A stretch of DNA of 64,000 nucleotides from Bacteroidota bacterium (GCA_018268105.1 JAFDXG010000040.1:1-64000), one strand, 5' to 3'; counted from the first letter of the stretch, positions 44,914 to 54,845 are shown. Notes: generated by a model from the sequence alone, not told the origin. Numbers and translations: made by a program.

Positions 44914-46374
44914 TTAATTTACACTAAACTTTGACCAGCCTTTATGCCAGCCTGCATATTCGCCTGCAGGGGCTATTGCGCCTATAAAATTAACAGCAGT
45001 TATAAAGCTTCTTCCCGTAATAACCGGGTCATCAAAAACGGTAAAAGTTGCTTTATCTTTTTGATCAACAAGTATAGAAGAAGCATTACCAAATGGAATA
45101 AAATCAGGGTTGTTATAATCAAACGGACGGGTATATAAATTATCCGCGCTTGGGATGTCCCTGTTCTTAAAATATGGATTTAAAAACCATGCCTTTATAG
45201 ATTCAGGCGTTTCACCTGTTACATCTGAATTTGAGCCTTTGGTATAATTTACTGATGTTTTGCAACCAGCCACAATTACGCCTCTTATCCTAAGAGTGCT
45301 GTCAGCAATATTTCTGTCAGTTGATCTTCCTGTTGTAGCGTCAATCAATATGCCTGTTGGCCATCCCAGAAAAACAGAATTGAATATAGAAATAGCAGAA
45401 TTTCTCCTGATTTGCACCCCTGCCAGATAGTTGCTGTTACCTACATTGTTCAATGTTGCCAACGGCCCTACAGAAGTTATATTTGAAAACACAGCTCTGG
45501 TTTGAGGCGTTACAGTTGAACCTGCAGAGTTATTATCACTTTCAAATGATTCTGATTTTGAAATATCAGCAATCAGCGAATCGCGAACAATCAATCCAAA
45601 CTGCACAGTTCCGCTAAATCCATTATCAGTATCAAAATCATCATCCTGTGTTTTATATGCAATAAGATATTTACAGTTTACCGTACCGCCAAACCATTCA
45701 AACGCGTCGTCTTTTGCATAAGAAACCTGCACATGATCTATTGTTGTACCACTGCCTACAGCGGCTAATGTAAGACTATTCACTTCTTTATCAGGCTGAA
45801 ATGCGTAACCTGCATACTCAATTCTCACATACTGTAATGTTCCGCTGTTATCAGCATCATCAGGTGCTACACCACCGCCGGCAAGCCCATCGCCGTTGGC
45901 GTTATTAATACCGCCTTCTACCTCAAGTATACCCTTGCCGCCACCAGTACCGGAAAATTCTGTATTTACACTTGCTTTACCGCAAAGTACAATGCCGCCC
46001 CAGTCGCCTGAACGTGGGTCAGGAGATGAACTTGTAAAAATAATAGGTTCATCCTGTGTGCCTTTTGCTTCAATTTTGGAACCACGGGTAATTACCAGCG
46101 CCGCCACATTTGTTCCTTTATAATCGCCTTTTACTGTAGCGCCGGATTCTATAGTAAGCGTAGCGCCATCGGCTATATATACAATGCCTGAAAGAATATT
46201 TTCATCCGCTTTTTTCAGCGTGGTGTTTTGGGTTATACGGCCGGATAATGTTACCGTAGAGCCGGTGTTATTACCGCCACCATTTCCACTGCCATTACCA
46301 TCCATTTCAATTTTACGGCAACTGGCTGTCATCAATATTATCGCCACTGCAGCCGATAGTGTAAATTGTTTCAT
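44914..46374 (-). CDS. Lipoprotein with parallel beta-helix-like body, partner of the TonB receptor
   Basis: A 486-residue exported protein. The lipobox is LMTASC (Cys about 19), followed by a Gly/Asn linker. The body is built of short beta rungs with TLTIESGATVKGDYK-type repeats (GIVYIADGATLTIESGATV, AALVITRGSKIEAKGTQDEP, IIFTSSS, DWGGIVLCGKASVN). The later half contains EWFGGTVNCKYLIAYKTQDDDFDTDNGF. This type of right-handed beta-helix lipoprotein is frequently encoded with a TonB-dependent receptor. It is the second gene of that operon here (28 nt after the receptor) and may be a surface ligand-binding protein. Ligand unknown; the neighbouring phosphate genes suggest a phosphate-related role. 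Confidence 0.8.
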   Translation of the reverse strand: MKQFTLSAAVAIILMTASCRKIEMDGNGSGNGGGNNTGSTVTLSGRITQNTTLKKADENILSGIVYIADGATLTIESGATVKGDYKGTNVAALVITRGSKIEAKGTQDEPIIFTSSSPDPRSGDWGGIVLCGKASVNTEFSGTGGGKGILEVEGGINNANGDGLAGGGVAPDDADNSGTLQYVRIEYAGYAFQPDKEVNSLTLAAVGSGTTIDHVQVSYAKDDAFEWFGGTVNCKYLIAYKTQDDDFDTDNGFSGTVQFGLIVRDSLIADISKSESFESDNNSAGSTVTPQTRAVFSNITSVGPLATLNNVGNSNYLAGVQIRRNSAISIFNSVFLGWPTGILIDATTGRSTDRNIADSTLRIRGVIVAGCKTSVNYTKGSNSDVTGETPESIKAWFLNPYFKNRDIPSADNLYTRPFDYNNPDFIPFGNASSILVDQKDKATFTVFDDPVITGRSFITAVNFIGAIAPAGEYAGWHKGWSKFSVN

Positions 46375-46402
46375 GTATTTTTTGTTTGTTTTGTGTGATT
46401 GT

Positions 46403-49198
46403 TTATAAACTGTAACTGAAAGTTATACCAAGGGTTGTTCCCCATTTGCGTGAAAAACGGATGGGGTCTTTATCTTTCTGAAAGCTTGTTTTATCATCAG
46501 TATTCTGGTAGAAATACTGTGTTTGATTTAAGATGTCTGAAATATTCAATCTTATTTCCGCTTTATTCTTAATAAGCTTTTTTGCTAACTGAAAGTCAAG
46601 AATGGGTCTTGCGGCTTCATATATATCAGGCGAGCCCGCGCCTGCGGAAATATCACCCACGAGGTATATGCGCTCTCCAATCTGGTTAAATAAAACAGTG
46701 GCGGTAATACCCGGTTTCTCCAAATCATACATCAAACCAAGGTTAACAGTGTAGGGAGATTGCCCCTGCAAAGATCTTTTCAGGTTAAGTCCTTTATCTT
46801 CTACCCTGCTGTATATGTATGCCGCATTTGCCTGGAACGTGAAGTTTTTAAGCGCGTTTACAAAATCAAGTTTTTTGCGTATTTCAAGTTCTGCACCATA
46901 AGATTGTGCCTTTTCAGGATTCTGATAATTAAATGTGCTGGCACCGCCACTGCCTGCATTAAATATCTGCTCAATAGGATCAGCGAAATATTTATAAAAA
47001 GCGCCAACAGAAAATATTTCACCGGCGCGTGGATAAAATTCATACCTGATATCGGCATTGGAGACCTTTGTGCGTTTTAACGCAGGATTACCCTGTATGG
47101 AAGCGTTCAGTTCAAAATCATACAGGTTTAAAAAGGCGAGCTCTCTTAACTCCGGCCTGATAACAGTTTGCGAACCTGATAACCGGAGATTATTTTTGCT
47201 GTTTAATTTCAATATTGCATTCAGCCCCGGTAAAAAGTCGTTTACTTTTGAATGTGTATATCTCGGGTCGCTTGTTTTTGTACTGCCCACAAGCTGATCG
47301 TAATTTTCTACACGCAATCCCCAAACTATACGCAACAGTGGTGAAAATTGGTTATCAAATTGAATATAGCCTGCATTGAGAATTGTATTAGCGAGATAAC
47401 GGAAATTGGTCCCTTTTATAATATCAAAAGCAAATTTGATGCTGCTGCCTGCTCCGTCCCCAAAATTTTCCGGCGCAAAAACCTGGCTGGCCGGCAACCG
47501 GCGCAATGCAGCATTATCTACCGGCAGATACACCGAAAAAGGTTTGGCATCATACAAACGGTCTTTTACCTGCAGCATATAACCACCCTTTACCGTTTGC
47601 TTTTGGTTAAAGAGATTGAAATTATAATTAAGATCGCCGCCAGCGGTGTATATATAATCATTGAGTGTTTGATAAATCCTGCTGCCACTTTCCTGTGAAA
47701 GTGAATTGCCTATAGCAAGAAGATAAGGATCCTGCGAGCCGATGGTTTGTGTATATAATATTCTGCGCTGATCAGGCGTATAAGCATCCAGGATATTGAA
47801 CGAACCATACCACTTTAATTTTAACGGAGTAGCCAAACTATGCTCACCTATTGCCTGAACAGTAAAGAAAGTATTTTGCCTGAATTTAATTTCTGAACCA
47901 TAGATATTATCATTACGAACATTGCTTACACCGGAGCGGTTAGTGATGAAGTTGGTAGTATTTACATTTAAAACAGACTTAACAGAAATTTTGTTGAGAG
48001 AATTAAGCTGCATGGTTAAGCTGCCCAAAGCGCCCCAGCTTATATCCTGAGCGTATTTATCATCATTATAATTATAATCAATGGAAACATTCTGCTGATC
48101 TATGGAATTTAACCTGTTCAGTAATTTTTGGTAACGGTTGGTTTTATTATATACTACACTCAATACGCCACCGGTTTTTTTACCAAACAATGTGGTATTC
48201 AGGCCGCCGTTTACCTGGAAGGATGTATTAAGCGGCGCATTCGCTTTTACACCATCCCATGATTTTTTCATAGACTTACCGATTGCTGTTTTATCAGCGG
48301 CAGATAATTCATCGAACTGCGATTTGGTGGTATACATTGCCGGTAAGCTGCGATAGCCGTCATCAACACCCAGCCAGTCAGATTTGCCTCCGGGCACTTT
48401 ATAAAAATCTTTACCTATTGTTTGGGAATTAAAGCCAGTGCCCACCTGCACAATAAAAAAATTCTTCGCCGGCACATCTTTGGTATTGATCTGTATCAAC
48501 CCGCCTGCCCACTCGCCGGGGAACTCCGGAACAAAGGCTTTATTGATAACGATATTATCAACGATCTGCGCCGGGAACATATCAAAAGAGAACGCTTTAC
48601 GATCAGGCTCAGTGCTGGTAAGTAAAATTCCATTCAGCATTGCCTGGTTGTACCTGTCTGCCAATCCTCTCACTACCACAAATTTATTTTCCTGCAGGCT
48701 CACTCCGGGTATGCGTTTCAATACTTCACCGGTATTTCTGTCCGGACTTCTGCGTATACTTTCGGCTGAAATAACAGAAGCAACGGTATTTGTATTTTTT
48801 TGAAATTGTATAGCAGAAGAAACCGTTTCCATACTTGCACTCGTTTTTCTTGCTATAATTACTACCCCTTCTAATTCTTTCGGTTTCACCTGTATCACAA
48901 CATCCAGTTCATTTACCTGACCGGCTATCACTTCCACATCAGTTAATAATTTGCTTTCATAACCAATTGCCGAAAATTCAAGTTCATACTTTTTCCCTGG
49001 AATTAAACTTAATGTATAACGGCCCTCTATATCTGTAGTGGTTCCATTGTTGTTGCTTACAATTTTAACCGAGATCCCTGATACAGTCTCATTTTTCTCG
49101 TTGAGTACACGACCTGAAAGTTGTTCCGTTTGGGCATTGGCAGTAGAGAAAAAACTTAAAAGAAAGATATAGGCGACTATGATAATCAATTGCTGCAT
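46403..49198 (-). CDS. TonB-dependent outer-membrane receptor with CarboxypepD_reg domain
   Basis: A 931-residue outer-membrane transporter. A signal peptide (ending TANAQ) is followed by a CarboxypepD_reg-like domain (about 27-115: LSGRVLNEKNETVSGISVKI, YTLSLIPGKKYELEFSAIGY). The plug follows (about 120-230: AESIRRSPDRNTGEVLKRIPG, FVVVRGLADRYNQAMLNGI), then a 22-strand-type barrel ending LGITFSYSL. It diverges from a PhoU-like/Pit operon across a 200-bp gap with two identical-type palindromic boxes (49242-49258, 49328-49344). The neighbouring operator suggests phosphate-linked expression, which is an inference. No SusD-type gene is present; the downstream lipoprotein may take its place. Confidence 0.93.
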   Translation of the reverse strand: MQQLIIIVAYIFLLSFFSTANAQTEQLSGRVLNEKNETVSGISVKIVSNNNGTTTDIEGRYTLSLIPGKKYELEFSAIGYESKLLTDVEVIAGQVNELDVVIQVKPKELEGVVIIARKTSASMETVSSAIQFQKNTNTVASVISAESIRRSPDRNTGEVLKRIPGVSLQENKFVVVRGLADRYNQAMLNGILLTSTEPDRKAFSFDMFPAQIVDNIVINKAFVPEFPGEWAGGLIQINTKDVPAKNFFIVQVGTGFNSQTIGKDFYKVPGGKSDWLGVDDGYRSLPAMYTTKSQFDELSAADKTAIGKSMKKSWDGVKANAPLNTSFQVNGGLNTTLFGKKTGGVLSVVYNKTNRYQKLLNRLNSIDQQNVSIDYNYNDDKYAQDISWGALGSLTMQLNSLNKISVKSVLNVNTTNFITNRSGVSNVRNDNIYGSEIKFRQNTFFTVQAIGEHSLATPLKLKWYGSFNILDAYTPDQRRILYTQTIGSQDPYLLAIGNSLSQESGSRIYQTLNDYIYTAGGDLNYNFNLFNQKQTVKGGYMLQVKDRLYDAKPFSVYLPVDNAALRRLPASQVFAPENFGDGAGSSIKFAFDIIKGTNFRYLANTILNAGYIQFDNQFSPLLRIVWGLRVENYDQLVGSTKTSDPRYTHSKVNDFLPGLNAILKLNSKNNLRLSGSQTVIRPELRELAFLNLYDFELNASIQGNPALKRTKVSNADIRYEFYPRAGEIFSVGAFYKYFADPIEQIFNAGSGGASTFNYQNPEKAQSYGAELEIRKKLDFVNALKNFTFQANAAYIYSRVEDKGLNLKRSLQGQSPYTVNLGLMYDLEKPGITATVLFNQIGERIYLVGDISAGAGSPDIYEAARPILDFQLAKKLIKNKAEIRLNISDILNQTQYFYQNTDDKTSFQKDKDPIRFSRKWGTTLGITFSYSL

Positions 49199-49241
49199 TT
49201 CAAAATTTTCGGCAAAGAAATATTTGTAATGTGACCCCAGG

Positions 49242-49258
49242 GTTAAGCGGGTATTAAC
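49242..49258. promoter_or_regulatory. Operator-like box 1 (GTTAA-N7-TTAAC), near the TonB-receptor promoter
   Basis: The TTAA half-sites recur at an 11-bp period, the spacing of PhoB-type boxes, and the box is also a palindrome. On the minus strand it sits about 21 nt upstream of a -7-like TTTCTTTG (49213-49220), where an activator of the receptor gene would bind. Confidence 0.5.
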
Positions 49259-49327
49259 AGTGCATTATGTAAGTGTTATCAAATTATTACGCCTTCCTGC
49301 TTGTTTATCAATAGTGAATATCTCAAT

Positions 49328-49344
49328 GTTAAGAAATCATTAAC
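49328..49344. promoter_or_regulatory. Operator-like box 2 (GTTAA-N7-TTAAC), near the PhoU-like gene promoter
   Basis: Same arrangement as box 1 and 86 bp from it. It lies directly upstream of the -33 TTTG (49353) and -7 element (49380) of the phosphate-uptake genes. Confidence 0.5.
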
Positions 49345-49379
49345 TCTCAAAATTTGATCTGTCCGGTAGGTGATACAGC

Positions 49380-49387
49380 TATTTTTG
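49380..49387 (+). promoter_or_regulatory. Bacteroidota -7 promoter element of the PhoU-like/Pit operon
   Basis: TATTTTTG matches TAnnTTTG, with TTTG 23 nt upstream (49353-49356). Transcription would begin near 49394, which excludes the GTG at 49370 as the start codon of the next gene. Confidence 0.55.
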
Positions 49388-49402
49388 TCCAAATTTTCTA
49401 CA

Positions 49403-50047
49403 ATGCTCAATTCAATAATGAAGATTTTCCTGCCTAAAGACAGGATATTTTACAACTTGTTTGAAGAAGTAGCTGTTAAAGTGCTGGAAATGTCCCGAAA
49501 GCTTAAAGAAATGATGCATGAACCGGATCATGACAAACGATCTGCAATTGCCGGTCAGATAGAAGAACTGGAACATGTAAACGACAATTTAACCCACCGA
49601 ATATTTACAGAATTGGGCAGAAATTTCATTACCCCGTTTGATCGAGAAGACATTCATTATCTCGCCTCAGCCCTTGACGATATTGCTGATTATATTCATG
49701 CTTCTTCTAAAAAAATTAAGTTTTACCGAGTGAATCCCAATGAACACGGGATGCAAAAATTTGCCGACCTCATTGTTCAGGGTTGCGAGCATGTACATAT
49801 AGCAGTGCATGAACTGCGGAATATGAAAAACCTCAGGCAGATTACAGAATCGCTGGTAAAGATCAATAGCATAGAAAACCAGGCAGACGATATCTTTGAT
49901 ATGAGCATTGACAGGCTTTTTGCAACAGAAACCGATGCCCGTGAGGTAATAAAGAAAAGGGAGATATACCAGGCGCTTGAGATAGCTACAGATAAATGCG
50001 AAGATGCTGCAAATGTCATTGAATCTATTATTGTAAAATATGCATAA
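49403..50047 (+). CDS. PhoU-like protein of the DUF47 family
   Basis: A helical, cytoplasmic protein of about 214 residues, made of two PhoU-type three-helix bundles with metal-binding-like acid residues (EELEHVNDNLTHRIF; EDIHYLASALDDIADYIHAS; KINSIENQADDIFD). DUF47 proteins sit next to Pit-type phosphate transporters and are thought to regulate them. The ATG at 49403 is the first after the predicted transcription start; an internal ATG at 49418 (MKIFLPKDRIFYNLFEE) is a slightly shorter alternative. The Pit gene starts 71 nt downstream. The upstream box suggests phosphate control. Confidence 0.88.
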   Translation: MLNSIMKIFLPKDRIFYNLFEEVAVKVLEMSRKLKEMMHEPDHDKRSAIAGQIEELEHVNDNLTHRIFTELGRNFITPFDREDIHYLASALDDIADYIHASSKKIKFYRVNPNEHGMQKFADLIVQGCEHVHIAVHELRNMKNLRQITESLVKINSIENQADDIFDMSIDRLFATETDAREVIKKREIYQALEIATDKCEDAANVIESIIVKYA

Positions 50048-50118
50048 TCGCTACTGGCTGTGATGAGTAACACCCTATGGCATTTTTTTTATTTTAGCAG
50101 GTTTTCAATATCGTTGAT

Positions 50119-51315
50119 ATGACATTATTAGTAATCATCATTGCACTGGCTTTGCTCTTTGACTATATAAACGGGTTTCATGATGCGGCTAACTCTATAG
50201 CCACTATTGTTTCCACCAAAGTACTTACTCCTTTTCAGGCAGTCCTATGGGCTGCACTCTTCAACTTTGTAGCATTTTTTATATTTAAAGATCATGGTGT
50301 TGCCAATACCATAGCTAAGACCGTTAAAGAAAGCTATATAACCCTGCATGTTATATTAGCAGGGTTATCTGCCGCTATTATCTGGAACCTTCTCACCTGG
50401 TGGTTTGGGATTCCTTCTTCATCATCACACACTTTGATTGGGGGGTTTGCAGGGGCTGCTATTGCGCATGCAGGGTTCGACTCAATCAATGCAGCCCCCG
50501 TACTTCAGATAGTTGCATTTATTTTTTTAGCGCCACTTATTGGGATGATTATGGCACTTATTATATCTCTCTGGTTTATCAATGCATTCAGGAAAAGTAT
50601 ATGGCCAAAAATATTTTCAGTGTGTGTAATGATTGCAGCATGTGTATTCCTTTTCAATATGATGGAATTCAATCCCTCAAAATTAAAATCACACTACAAC
50701 AGTTATATGGTCAGGGTAATTTTGCATTCTCATAATTTTAAGATTATTCTTCTGACGCTTATCGTATTTGTCATGTGTATATTTACGCTTTATCTTAGCA
50801 AGCTCAATGCACACAGGTCAACCATTTGGTTTAAAAGACTGCAATTAGTTTCTTCAGCAGCATTTAGTGTTGGGCACGGCGGCAATGATGCACAAAAAGT
50901 AATGGGAATAATAACTGTGGCACTCATTTCGCAGGGGACTATTCAAAAATTTGATGACATGCCCATGTGGGTGCCTATAGCCTGCTATACTGCAATAGCA
51001 CTTGGTACATTAAGCGGCGGTTGGAAAATAGTGAAGACCATGGGTAGCCGCATTACGAAAGTTACTCCTTTTGAAGGGGTAGCAGCAGAATCAGCCGGTG
51101 CAATCACTCTTTTTATTACTGAAAGTTTGAAGATCCCTGTGAGCACCACACATACCATCGCTGGTTCAATTATGGGTGTAGGCGCTACCAAACGACTTTC
51201 TGCCGTACGATGGGGAGTTACTGTAAATTTATTATGGGCATGGATCATCACGATCCCTGTAAGCGCAATAATGGCAGCAATTATTTATTTTGCATTTAAT
51301 TTATTTTTTAAATGA
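50119..51315 (+). CDS. Inorganic phosphate transporter, PiT family
   Basis: Low-affinity inner-membrane phosphate permease, driven by cations. The 398-residue protein has two related halves. The first has the signature [25 protein letters not shown] at about 14-38 and the second has [15 protein letters not shown] near 255, typical PiT motifs. About ten membrane helices are visible, with a polar cytoplasmic loop around 180-200. Its stop codon overlaps the start of rmlA by 4 nt (ATGA), so the sugar-nucleotide gene is translationally coupled to phosphate uptake, an unusual neighbour. Confidence 0.95.
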   Translation: MTLLVIIIALALLFDYINGFHDAANSIATIVSTKVLTPFQAVLWAALFNFVAFFIFKDHGVANTIAKTVKESYITLHVILAGLSAAIIWNLLTWWFGIPSSSSHTLIGGFAGAAIAHAGFDSINAAPVLQIVAFIFLAPLIGMIMALIISLWFINAFRKSIWPKIFSVCVMIAACVFLFNMMEFNPSKLKSHYNSYMVRVILHSHNFKIILLTLIVFVMCIFTLYLSKLNAHRSTIWFKRLQLVSSAAFSVGHGGNDAQKVMGIITVALISQGTIQKFDDMPMWVPIACYTAIALGTLSGGWKIVKTMGSRITKVTPFEGVAAESAGAITLFITESLKIPVSTTHTIAGSIMGVGATKRLSAVRWGVTVNLLWAWIITIPVSAIMAAIIYFAFNLFFK

Positions 51316-52172
51316 AAGGAATTATTCTTGCCGGGGGATCAGGAACCCGCCTGCATCCCATTACATATGCGATCAGTAAACAGGTTATGCCTGTATATGA
51401 TAAGCCAATGATATATTACCCACTCTCCACACTTATGCTTGCAGGTATCACGGAGGTTTTAATTATTTCTACACCTCATGATCTTCCTCATTTTAAAAAA
51501 CTATTTGGTGACGGGAGCCAGTTAGGTTTATCCTTTTCCTATCTGGAACAACCTGTTCCCAACGGACTGGCACAGGCATTCGTTATTGGAGAAAATTTTG
51601 TTGGTAAAGAAAAAGTGGCCCTGGTTTTGGGGGATAATATTTTTTATGGTGCAGGACTGGGCAGGCAACTCAGTTCAAATGTAAACCCTGATGGCGGCAT
51701 AGTATATGCCTACCAGGTAAGTGACCCTGAAAGATACGGTGTGGTTGAGTTTGATGATGCAATGAATGTGCTATCTATAGAAGAAAAACCCGCCAAACCT
51801 AAAAGTAATTATGCAGTTCCGGGTTTATATTTTTATGATAATGATGTGATTGCTATAGCCAAAAACCTGAAACCCTCCGCAAGAGGAGAATATGAAATCA
51901 CTGATGTTAACAAAGAATACCTGAAAAGAGGAAAGCTGAAAGTATCTGTAATGGACAGAGGGACAGCCTGGCTTGATACCGGTACCTTTGATTCACTTAT
52001 GCAGGCATCTTTGTTTGTGCAGGTAATAGAGCAACGACAGGGAATAAAAATAGCCTGTATTGAGGAAATTGCTTACCGTAAGGGCTTCATCAACAGGGAT
52101 CAACTGCTCAACATTGCAAAACCACTTATGAAGAGTGGATATGGGCAATATCTGTTGAACTTAGTATCTTGA
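51312..52172 (+). CDS. rmlA: Glucose-1-phosphate thymidylyltransferase
   Basis: Makes dTDP-glucose from dTTP and glucose-1-phosphate, the first step to dTDP-rhamnose. The 286-residue protein has the pyrophosphorylase signature [37 protein letters not shown] and [21 protein letters not shown] and the closing [11 protein letters not shown] are also family-like. Its ATG overlaps the Pit stop. galE follows 19 nt later. No rmlBCD genes are visible here, so the pathway is completed elsewhere or the product feeds other glycans. Confidence 0.95.
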   Translation: MKGIILAGGSGTRLHPITYAISKQVMPVYDKPMIYYPLSTLMLAGITEVLIISTPHDLPHFKKLFGDGSQLGLSFSYLEQPVPNGLAQAFVIGENFVGKEKVALVLGDNIFYGAGLGRQLSSNVNPDGGIVYAYQVSDPERYGVVEFDDAMNVLSIEEKPAKPKSNYAVPGLYFYDNDVIAIAKNLKPSARGEYEITDVNKEYLKRGKLKVSVMDRGTAWLDTGTFDSLMQASLFVQVIEQRQGIKIACIEEIAYRKGFINRDQLLNIAKPLMKSGYGQYLLNLVS

Positions 52173-52190
52173 GTAAATTTTATAAAGTGT

Positions 52191-53249
52191 ATGAAAAAAA
52201 TTTTGGTAACAGGAGGATGTGGTTATATCGGATCTCACACAATTGTAGATTTGATTGAAAATGGTTTTGAAATTATCTCTATTGACAACAATTCCAGGTC
52301 TTCTACTCTTTTACTGGAAGGAATAGAAAAAATTACAGGAAAAAAAGTTAAAAACTATAAAGTTGATCTCTGCGAATTCAATGATACCCATGCAGTATTT
52401 GAAGAGAATGACGATATAGCCGGCATTATACATTTTGCAGCTTATAAAGCTGTGGGAGAATCGGTGCAGAAGCCATTGATGTATTTTGAAAATAACCTGC
52501 TATCCCTAATCAATTTATTAAAATGCGTTGAACTTTTCAAAGTACCCTATTTTGTATTTTCTTCTTCCTGCACAGTATATGGCAATCCTGATAAAATTCC
52601 TGTCACAGAAGAAACCCCTACCAAAGCTGCAGAATCACCCTATGGCTATACTAAACAAATGGGTGAGCAGATAATTGGCGAATTTGCGAAAGCCAATAAA
52701 GACACCCGTTGTATATTGCTTAGGTATTTCAACCCGGCCGGCGCTCATCCTTCTGCCCTTATCGGAGAAATGCCTATTGATAAGCCACAGAACCTGGTAC
52801 CGGTTATCACTCAAAGTGCCATAGGCAAATTGCCCGGAATTACAGTATTTGGAGATAAATATCCTACCCGCGACGGATCATGTTTACGTGATTTCATCCA
52901 TGTATGTGATCTTGCTCATGCTCATACGCTTTCAATACAATACCTGATACATAACAACAACACGGCCAATCCGGACATTTTTAATCTTGGTACAGGATCC
53001 GGCATCACTGTTCTCGAAACCATACAGACTTTTGAGAAAGTTACCGGGTTGAAACTGAATTATACTATCGGTGCCAACAGACCTGGAGACGTAATAGCTA
53101 TATATGCTAATAATGATAAGGCTAAAAAAATACTTGGGTGGGAACCTTTATATGAGTTGAAAGATATTATGAGTACTGCCTGGAAATGGGAACAAAAACT
53201 CAAAGACGACGAAAAATTGTTTACCGGAAAAAATATCAGGTTGAATTAA
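52191..53249 (+). CDS. galE: UDP-glucose 4-epimerase
   Basis: Interconverts UDP-glucose and UDP-galactose. An extended SDR of 352 residues with the NAD-binding TGGCGYIGSHT at the N-terminus, the catalytic Ser/Thr and Tyr-Lys (FSSSCTVYG, YGYTKQ), and LRYFNPAGAHPS. RDGSCLRDFIHVCDLAHAH, characteristic of GalE, is also present. The start is 18 nt after rmlA, and the stop is 33 nt before the transketolase subunit, so the three are likely in one operon. Confidence 0.95.
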   Translation: MKKILVTGGCGYIGSHTIVDLIENGFEIISIDNNSRSSTLLLEGIEKITGKKVKNYKVDLCEFNDTHAVFEENDDIAGIIHFAAYKAVGESVQKPLMYFENNLLSLINLLKCVELFKVPYFVFSSSCTVYGNPDKIPVTEETPTKAAESPYGYTKQMGEQIIGEFAKANKDTRCILLRYFNPAGAHPSALIGEMPIDKPQNLVPVITQSAIGKLPGITVFGDKYPTRDGSCLRDFIHVCDLAHAHTLSIQYLIHNNNTANPDIFNLGTGSGITVLETIQTFEKVTGLKLNYTIGANRPGDVIAIYANNDKAKKILGWEPLYELKDIMSTAWKWEQKLKDDEKLFTGKNIRLN

Positions 53250-53281
53250 TCCTTTATTTTGTGCTCTCTAAGAAAAAAAAT

Positions 53282-54238
53282 ATGCTAAAAGATATACAGG
53301 TAACAGGTCAGAAAGATACAAGAAGTGGTTTTGGCGATGGAATATATGAACTTGGAAAGAAAAATCCGAATGTAGTGGCGCTTACAGCCGATCTTGCCGG
53401 ATCAATGAAATTAAATGCTTTCATAAAAGATTTTCCGGAGCGCTTTATTCAATGTGGAATTGCAGAAGCTAATATGATGGGGATAGCTGCAGGTTTAACT
53501 ATTGGCGGTAAAATACCTTTTACAACAACTTTTGCCAACTTTTCTACTGGTCGTGTGTACGACCAAATCAGGCAATCCATTGCCTATTCTGGCAAAAACG
53601 TAAAAATCTGCGCTTCACATGCCGGGCTTACACTGGGGGAAGACGGTGCTACCCATCAGATACTGGAAGATATTGGTATGATGAAAATGCTGCCGGGAAT
53701 GACAGTAATTGTTCCCTGCGACTATAATCAAACCAAAGCGGCAACTATTGCCATTGCAGACCATATCGGACCTGTATATCTTAGATTTGGCCGCCCTGTA
53801 TGGCCTATTTTTACAACAGCAGATCAAAAATTTCAAATAGGAAAAGCCCAACATTTTTCTGAAGGGAAAGATGTCTCCATATTTGCCTGCGGTCACATGG
53901 TATGGAAAGCTATAGAAGCCGGAAGAGAACTCGAAGAAAAGGGAATAAGCGTAGAACTGATTAATATACATACGATAAAGCCCATCGACGAAGAAGCCAT
54001 TATCAGTTCGATACGCAAAACTAAATGCGCTGTAACTGTTGAAGAACATAATATTTTTGGCGGAATGGGTGATGCTGTTGCCCAGGTAGCCGCAAGACAT
54101 TTTCCTATTCCAATTGAATATGTTGGCACACAGGATACTTTTGGAGAAAGTGGCAAACCATTGGAACTGTTGAAAAAATACGGGCTTGATTCCCCAGATA
54201 TTGTAGCCGCTGCCGAAAAAGTTATTAAACGAAAATAA
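53282..54238 (+). CDS. Transketolase C-terminal subunit (split transketolase)
   Basis: About 318 residues: the pyrimidine-binding (GLTIGGKIPFTTTFANFSTG) and C-terminal domains of a two-gene transketolase (pentose phosphate/xylulose-5-P handling). The catalytic Glu segment is IQCGIAEANMMGIA. A frame opens earlier, at 53186, but that region overlaps galE; the ATG at 53282 starts the typical MLKDIQVTGQKDTRSGFGDG. The partner TPP-binding N-terminal subunit, normally encoded just upstream, is absent here, which is odd. It may be located elsewhere. Confidence 0.88.
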   Translation: MLKDIQVTGQKDTRSGFGDGIYELGKKNPNVVALTADLAGSMKLNAFIKDFPERFIQCGIAEANMMGIAAGLTIGGKIPFTTTFANFSTGRVYDQIRQSIAYSGKNVKICASHAGLTLGEDGATHQILEDIGMMKMLPGMTVIVPCDYNQTKAATIAIADHIGPVYLRFGRPVWPIFTTADQKFQIGKAQHFSEGKDVSIFACGHMVWKAIEAGRELEEKGISVELINIHTIKPIDEEAIISSIRKTKCAVTVEEHNIFGGMGDAVAQVAARHFPIPIEYVGTQDTFGESGKPLELLKKYGLDSPDIVAAAEKVIKRK

Positions 54239-54258
54239 ATCCTCGCAAAATATAATGC

Positions 54259-54813
54259 ATGGGTAACAGCCAGTCTGATGATATTTTATTGCTTCAGGAA
54301 TTTCGAAACCTGGCAACAAAAGAAAAGGCTTTTACCACAATTATCAAAAAATACCAGGAAAAGCTTTACTGGCATATCCGGAGAATGGTTGTGCAGCACG
54401 AAGATGCCAATGATGTGCTGCAAAACGTATTTATTAAAGTATGGAACGGTCTCGAAAATTTTAGAGAAGACGCTCAGCTTTATACCTGGCTTTACCGGGT
54501 TGCTACCAACGAGTCGCTGACATTTTTAGAACAGCAAAAACGTAAATCTGTACTATCTATTGATAATGAAGAAAACCCTGTAGCACAGAAGCTTCGTGCC
54601 GAAAAAGACTTTGACGGGGCTAAAGCTGAATGGAAATTACAAATGGCAATCCAGGAGTTGCCTGAAAAACAACGACTTGTATTTAACCTGCGATATTATG
54701 ACGAAATGCCTTATGAAGAAATGAGCAGGGTTTTGGATACCTCAGAGGGTGCACTTAAGGCCAGTTACCATCATGCAGTAAAAAAAATAGAAGATTTTAT
54801 TCTCAATCATTAA
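54259..54813 (+). CDS. ECF-type RNA polymerase sigma factor
   Basis: A 184-residue extracytoplasmic-function sigma factor. Region 2 (about 20-90) has YQEKLYWHIRRMVVQHEDAN, then DVLQNVFIKVWNGLENF and LYTWLYRVATNESLTFLEQ. Region 4 (about 130-180) has AIQELPEKQRLVFNLRYYDE, then MPYEEMSRVLDTSEGALKAS and HHAVKKI. It starts 20 nt after the transketolase gene but is best regarded as a separate cluster head. A membrane protein of anti-sigma type follows 32 nt downstream. Confidence 0.93.
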   Translation: MGNSQSDDILLLQEFRNLATKEKAFTTIIKKYQEKLYWHIRRMVVQHEDANDVLQNVFIKVWNGLENFREDAQLYTWLYRVATNESLTFLEQQKRKSVLSIDNEENPVAQKLRAEKDFDGAKAEWKLQMAIQELPEKQRLVFNLRYYDEMPYEEMSRVLDTSEGALKASYHHAVKKIEDFILNH

Positions 54814-54845
54814 ACTTTGGATATATAACTTAGTCTTAACAATTA

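Noticed and set aside
53186..53281. Extended start of the transketolase subunit overlapping galE
   Set aside because: The added residues are basic and unrelated to the family. The ATG at 53282 gives the normal N-terminus.
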